DNA from: Firmicutes bacterium UBA6132
GTDB lineage: Bacteria; Bacillota_A; Clostridia; Tissierellales; Sedimentibacteraceae
Reading direction: 5' to 3'
DNA length: 10,952 bases
Assembly (NCBI GenBank): GCA_002435835.1
Contig: DIVM01000222.1
Coordinates: 1-10,952 of the forward strand
Positions 7,951 to 10,952 of the stretch are shown piece by piece. The translations under genes and the position numbers were made by a program. The notes under the pieces are model-generated. The model was not told the origin of the DNA, did not search any database, and saw nothing but the letters and a program-made list of their open reading frames with translations. Positions within the stretch are counted from its first letter, which is position 1. Each line of letters opens with the position of its first letter.

Positions 7951-8013
7951 GAGAATCCCCCTTTAATTATGTACAAATATACAAAACAATATTAAAGAAC
8001 TTCAATATAGTGA

Positions 8014-8898
8014 TTACTTTTTAGTGCGAAAACAGCTAATTATTCTTTTAAAACCAATTACGACTGTAATATTAACAATATGCATTATCATAATTGTTTT
8101 TGGAAATTTTGAAATTCTGTTTTTCTTAATCACATATAAATAATTCTGTTTTTCTTTTAGCAACTTTGTATAATTTACATTACTTGATTTTCCATGCAAA
8201 TGATATATTTCTTCTGAATCAAGAACATAATTCTCTTTACCGAGTTTTCGAATTCTCGCACAGAGATCCAAGTCTTCAGCATACATGAAAATATTCGAAT
8301 CAAATCCATTAAGATTTAAAAAGTCATCACGCCTACACATAAAAAAACTTCCAGAAACCCAATCAACTTTAAATAATCCTCTTTCCGAATATTTTTTAAA
8401 TCTAAACTTCTTAACAATGTTAAAATTCCAGAACAGAAAATTCAATTTAAAATCATTTATAACTGAAGGATTACTAAAACCTAACGATTGAATACTACCG
8501 TCTTGATTCAGTATTTTACAACTTAAAACTCCAATATTGGGCTCGACAATAAAGCAATTTATCATATTTTGAACATCAAATTTTTTAACTAGAGTATCAC
8601 TGTTGGCAAATATCAGAAACCTACCCTTTGCATATTCAACTCCAATATTGTTTCCATTACCAAAGCCAACGTTCTTTTCATTATATACAAGCCTTATTCT
8701 TTTGTGTGTGGAAAGCTTCTCGTTAAAGTAGTCCCAACTCCCATCGGTTGAACAATTGTCAACTAAAATAATTTCATAATTTTCTAATCCCTCAAAATTC
8801 CGAATATATGACTCAACACAGTTCACTGTCATTTCCTTGGTATTATAGTTCAAGATTATCACTGATACTTGGATGTCCGATGTGCCAATTAAGTCCAT
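8014..8898 (-). CDS. GT2 glycosyltransferase, WbbL/rhamnosyltransferase-like
   Basis: A 294-residue family 2 (GT-A fold) inverting glycosyltransferase of the WbbL type (COG1216-like). Motifs: VSVIILNYNT at 11-20, ILVDNCSTDGS at 44-54, NVGFGNGNNIGVEYAKGRFLI at 76-96, the metal-binding ANSD at 98-101, VDWVSGSFFMCRR at 178-190, YAEDLDLCARIRKLG at 206-220 with the probable catalytic acid, and YHLHGKSS at 232-239. A hydrophobic, basic C-terminal tail (about 265-294) could lie against the membrane. Many relatives transfer L-rhamnose from dTDP-rhamnose, which is notable because the rml genes in this same locus are dead; others use different sugars. The ATG follows a moderate AAAGGT site. It sits 24 bases after the acetyltransferase. 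Donor specificity is not proven by these motifs. Confidence 0.9.
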   Translation of the reverse strand: MDLIGTSDIQVSVIILNYNTKEMTVNCVESYIRNFEGLENYEIILVDNCSTDGSWDYFNEKLSTHKRIRLVYNEKNVGFGNGNNIGVEYAKGRFLIFANSDTLVKKFDVQNMINCFIVEPNIGVLSCKILNQDGSIQSLGFSNPSVINDFKLNFLFWNFNIVKKFRFKKYSERGLFKVDWVSGSFFMCRRDDFLNLNGFDSNIFMYAEDLDLCARIRKLGKENYVLDSEEIYHLHGKSSNVNYTKLLKEKQNYLYVIKKNRISKFPKTIMIMHIVNITVVIGFKRIISCFRTKK

Positions 8899-8922
8899 GT
8901 TACACTACCTTTTTACCAAATC

Positions 8923-9564
8923 TTAGTTCTTTAGATTAATTTTTATTTCATTATTTGATAATTCATTAATTATTTCATCATCTAAGTCTCTATATAGGAA
9001 CGATATTTTGTCACTAATAACATTCTTGTTTAAATTTGAATAATTAAACTTAATCATTTTTTTTCTAGTATCTTCATCAAATCTATATTTCACGATTTGC
9101 GCTGGATTTCCAATAGCAATTGCATATGGAGGAATATCTTTAGATACAACAGTGCCTGCACCAATCACAGCTCCTTGCCCTATCGTAACTCCGGATAAGA
9201 TAATGCTATCAGTACCAATCCAAACATCGTCTTTGATAATTATCGGTCCTTTTGAGGTTGATTCATTAGATTCATTAAACAACTTTACTTTGAATGGATA
9301 TGTCGAGAAGGATTTTGTACTGTGATTCCCACCCAAAATAAATTTAACACCAGATCCTATAGAGACGAATTCTCCAATTTCCAGAAATTCATTTTCAGCT
9401 CCATAAGTAAAAATATTGAGGGGACCGTATGTAAACCTTCCAATTTTTACACAATTTGGATCAAATAATTTTTTCGGTATTGTCAGGTTATGCCGATTAG
9501 TTTTTATCCAAGTCCATCTAAACCATATTAGCCTTATTAACCTAAATAAAGTTCCCATTGTCAT
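8923..9564 (-). CDS. Hexapeptide-repeat acyltransferase (CatB/Vat/WcaF-like)
   Basis: A 213-residue left-handed beta-helix acyltransferase of the xenobiotic/sugar acetyltransferase group. It probably O-acetylates a sugar of the repeat unit using acetyl-CoA. Features: FLEIGEFVSIGSGVKFILGG, beginning the first coils; GGNHSTKSFSTYPF with H81, the position of the catalytic histidine in this group; an inserted loop at about 92-106; then IIIKDDVWIGTDSIILSGVTIGQGAVIGAGTVV as repeated hexapeptides; and IPPYAIAIGNPAQIVKYRF, the standard end of the helix, followed by an alpha-helical tail. The start overlaps the upstream GT4 gene by 23 bases. AAGGAG precedes two possible ATGs six bases apart (9564, spacing 4, and 9558, spacing 10); I kept the first. 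Relatives of the same fold include antibiotic acetyltransferases, but the locus favours a polysaccharide substrate. Confidence 0.9.
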   Translation of the reverse strand: MTMGTLFRLIRLIWFRWTWIKTNRHNLTIPKKLFDPNCVKIGRFTYGPLNIFTYGAENEFLEIGEFVSIGSGVKFILGGNHSTKSFSTYPFKVKLFNESNESTSKGPIIIKDDVWIGTDSIILSGVTIGQGAVIGAGTVVSKDIPPYAIAIGNPAQIVKYRFDEDTRKKMIKFNYSNLNKNVISDKISFLYRDLDDEIINELSNNEIKINLKN

Positions 9565-10672
9565 TAATCTCCTTCAAAAGCCCTTTATATAAATCTGAAT
9601 AACTCTCTGCAGTTTTCTTTATATCATATTTTTTCGATGAGGATAAACATTTAGATGCAATTGTATCATAGAAAGTTTTATCACAGATTAATTCATTAAT
9701 TATTTGTGCTAGTTCCAAATCATCAGAAGGCTTGAATAACAAACCTGATCCTGAAACTATCTCACTTAATCCTTCTACATTCGAAGCAATTACTGGTTTA
9801 CCCGCAGCCATCCCTTCAACAACGGCCAACCCAAAACCTTCCCAATTAGCTGAATGTACAATAATGTCTGTAGACTTAATAATTCGATTTACATCTGAAC
9901 GAAAACCTAAAAATCTCACTCTACCATCCAAATCTAGCTCTTTAGTCTTGTTTCTTATTTCAATTTCTAATGGTCCTTCACCAACCAATACTAACCCTAC
10001 AAAATTTGGCAACCTATTTAAAGCACGTAAAACAGTCTCATGATCTTTTGATTCAGTAAATCTTCCAATCATACATAACGTATATTTGTAATTAATACCT
10101 AAGATGTTCAATTCTTCTACGCTTAATCCTTCAGAGTATGTGAATTTATCTAAAACAATTCCATTATTTATTATTTGAAATTTCTTATTTCTGCTTGATA
10201 TTCCTAACCACTCAACTAATTCTTTTTGCGTTCCTTTACTTATTGATACGACTGTATCGAAGTTCTTATAAATTAATTTTTCAATTATTCTAAATGCCTT
10301 ATATTTTCTTCTCTTGTTGTGAGTACTGTGTTCTGTCATTACAATCTTAGGTTTATTAAATATTAAAAAGCAGCTAGCAATTGAAACCCAATATGTTGCA
10401 GGAAATAAATGTACATGTACAATATCATAATTTGATTTTGACAATATTTTAAATATATAGTAAATATTCATGGGATTTCTAATACTTTTAATTGGTACTA
10501 TTTTAATAGAAACATTATTCTTATTTAGAATACCATCGTAAACATTTCCCTCATCAGTTAATAGAAGTACATCTATTTCAACATACTCTGATTTTGTTTG
10601 AAGGATTATATCCGAAATTAACTTTTCAGCACCTCCAGATCTTAAGCTATCTATAACTTGTAAAATTCGCAA
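9542..10672 (-). CDS. GT4 family glycosyltransferase
   Basis: A retaining GT-B glycosyltransferase of 376 residues. The N-terminal lobe begins RILQVIDSLRSGGAEKL with the glycine-rich acceptor loop GGAEKL near 13-18, then DIVHVHLFPATYW and MTEHSTHNKRR. The C-terminal lobe has INNGIVLDKF, CMIGRFTESKDHETVLRAL, LVGEGPLE, RVRFLGFRSDV and the family signature E-x7-E as EGFGLAVVE (about 278-286). Then come GKPVIASNVEGLSEIV and GLLFKP. All key elements are intact. An upstream TTG at 10687 would add five residues but it lies inside the ribosome binding site itself; GGAGG at 10681-10685 sits 8 bases before the TTG at 10670-10672, which I take as the start. The 3' end overlaps the acetyltransferase by 23 bases, a coupled pair. 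Sugar specificity is unknown. Confidence 0.92.
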   Translation of the reverse strand: MRILQVIDSLRSGGAEKLISDIILQTKSEYVEIDVLLLTDEGNVYDGILNKNNVSIKIVPIKSIRNPMNIYYIFKILSKSNYDIVHVHLFPATYWVSIASCFLIFNKPKIVMTEHSTHNKRRKYKAFRIIEKLIYKNFDTVVSISKGTQKELVEWLGISSRNKKFQIINNGIVLDKFTYSEGLSVEELNILGINYKYTLCMIGRFTESKDHETVLRALNRLPNFVGLVLVGEGPLEIEIRNKTKELDLDGRVRFLGFRSDVNRIIKSTDIIVHSANWEGFGLAVVEGMAAGKPVIASNVEGLSEIVSGSGLLFKPSDDLELAQIINELICDKTFYDTIASKCLSSSKKYDIKKTAESYSDLYKGLLKEINDNGNFI

Positions 10673-10680
10673 GTGAGTCT

Positions 10681-10685
10681 CCTCC
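10681..10685 (-). promoter_or_regulatory. Ribosome binding site that fixes the GT4 start at 10672
   Basis: GGAGG on the minus strand, 8 bases upstream of TTG 10670-10672. The longer reading frame would start at a TTG overlapping this element (10685-10687), leaving that start without its own site; the shorter product also begins directly at the first beta strand (RILQVIDS), as expected for GT4 enzymes. Confidence 0.78.
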
Positions 10686-10718
10686 AAACATAATTTTAAA
10701 CTTAAATTAATTACATGG

Positions 10719-10952
10719 TTATAGAATATTTAAATATCTATCAATAACTATCTGTCTATTAAACTCTCTCTCAACCTTAGCTCTACCGGCTAAGCCCATT
10801 TTGACTTTATCTTCAAAACTTAGGTCTAAGAATTTCAGCACTTTGTCCGTCAAATCTTCAGCACTTCCAGTTTCAAACAAGAATCCAGTCACTCCGTCAT
10901 CTATAACATCCTTAGAACCATTAATTGTTGAAGCAATACATACTCTTCCCAT
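10719..10952 (-). CDS. GT4 glycosyltransferase, C-terminal end (cut by the right edge)
   Basis: The last 77 codons of a glycosyltransferase. MGRVCIASTINGSKDVIDDG matches the region just after the E-x7-E motif of GT4 enzymes (usually GKP-I-AS, then an acidic residue and DG), followed by VTGFLFETGSAEDL and an alpha-helical tail FEDKVKMGLAGRAKVEREFN that ends RYLNIL. The methionine at the edge (10950-10952) is internal, not a start; the N-terminal lobe and the catalytic Glu lie outside the window. It ends 46 bases before the next GT4 start, in the same direction, so it is the first visible gene of the transcription unit. Donor and acceptor unknown. Confidence 0.85.
   Translation of the reverse strand: MGRVCIASTINGSKDVIDDGVTGFLFETGSAEDLTDKVLKFLDLSFEDKVKMGLAGRAKVEREFNRQIVIDRYLNIL

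Noticed and set aside
7976..8005. Possible promoter TTGAAG-18-TATATT upstream of the TuaH-like gene, minus strand
   Set aside because: Both boxes are poor matches in DNA so AT-rich that such pairs arise by chance; the gene can be served by read-through from the GT2 gene 63 bases upstream.
9732..10043. 103-codon open frame on the plus strand
   Set aside because: It is an antisense shadow of the conserved C-terminal lobe of the GT4 glycosyltransferase.

Overview
The window is an internal stretch of a Wzx/Wzy-type capsule or exopolysaccharide locus from a low-GC Gram-positive bacterium (Bacillota). This rests on AT-rich composition, strong AAGGAGG/GGAGG-type ribosome binding sites, frequent TTG starts, and gene families typical of Gram-positive capsule and teichuronic-acid loci. 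I cannot fix the genus. Every gene lies on the minus strand, so transcription runs from the right edge to the left edge. Both ends cut through genes.

Layout in transcription order: the C-terminal end of a GT4 glycosyltransferase (10719-10952); a complete GT4 glycosyltransferase (9542-10672, start moved to an internal TTG that has a proper ribosome binding site); a hexapeptide-repeat acetyltransferase (8923-9564); a WbbL-like GT2 glycosyltransferase (8014-8898); a TuaH-like glycosyltransferase (6808-7950); the Wzy polymerase (5314-6777); a dead stretch (3796-5317); the Wzx flippase (2451-3716); UDP-GlcNAc 2-epimerase (1351-2451); UDP-glucuronate 4-epimerase (321-1343); and the N-terminal part of UDP-glucose 6-dehydrogenase (1-250, TTG start).

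The most interesting part is the roughly 1.5 kb between wzy and wzx, which has no intact gene. Read on the minus strand it is the wreck of a dTDP-L-rhamnose cassette in the order rmlA-rmlC-rmlB. rmlA is almost full length but riddled with stops and frameshifts. rmlC survives as about its first 52 codons. A deletion then joins it directly to the C-terminal half of rmlB. Flanking genes on both sides are intact, so decay is confined to rhamnose precursor synthesis.

Working model: the glycosyltransferases build a repeat unit on undecaprenyl phosphate, the acetyltransferase decorates it, Wzx flips it and Wzy polymerises it. The left-hand block supplies UDP-ManNAc, UDP-GlcA and UDP-GalA. Either rhamnose has been lost from the polymer or dTDP-rhamnose comes from another locus. 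I found no RNA gene, CRISPR array, insertion sequence or convincing terminator, and no wholly new system.
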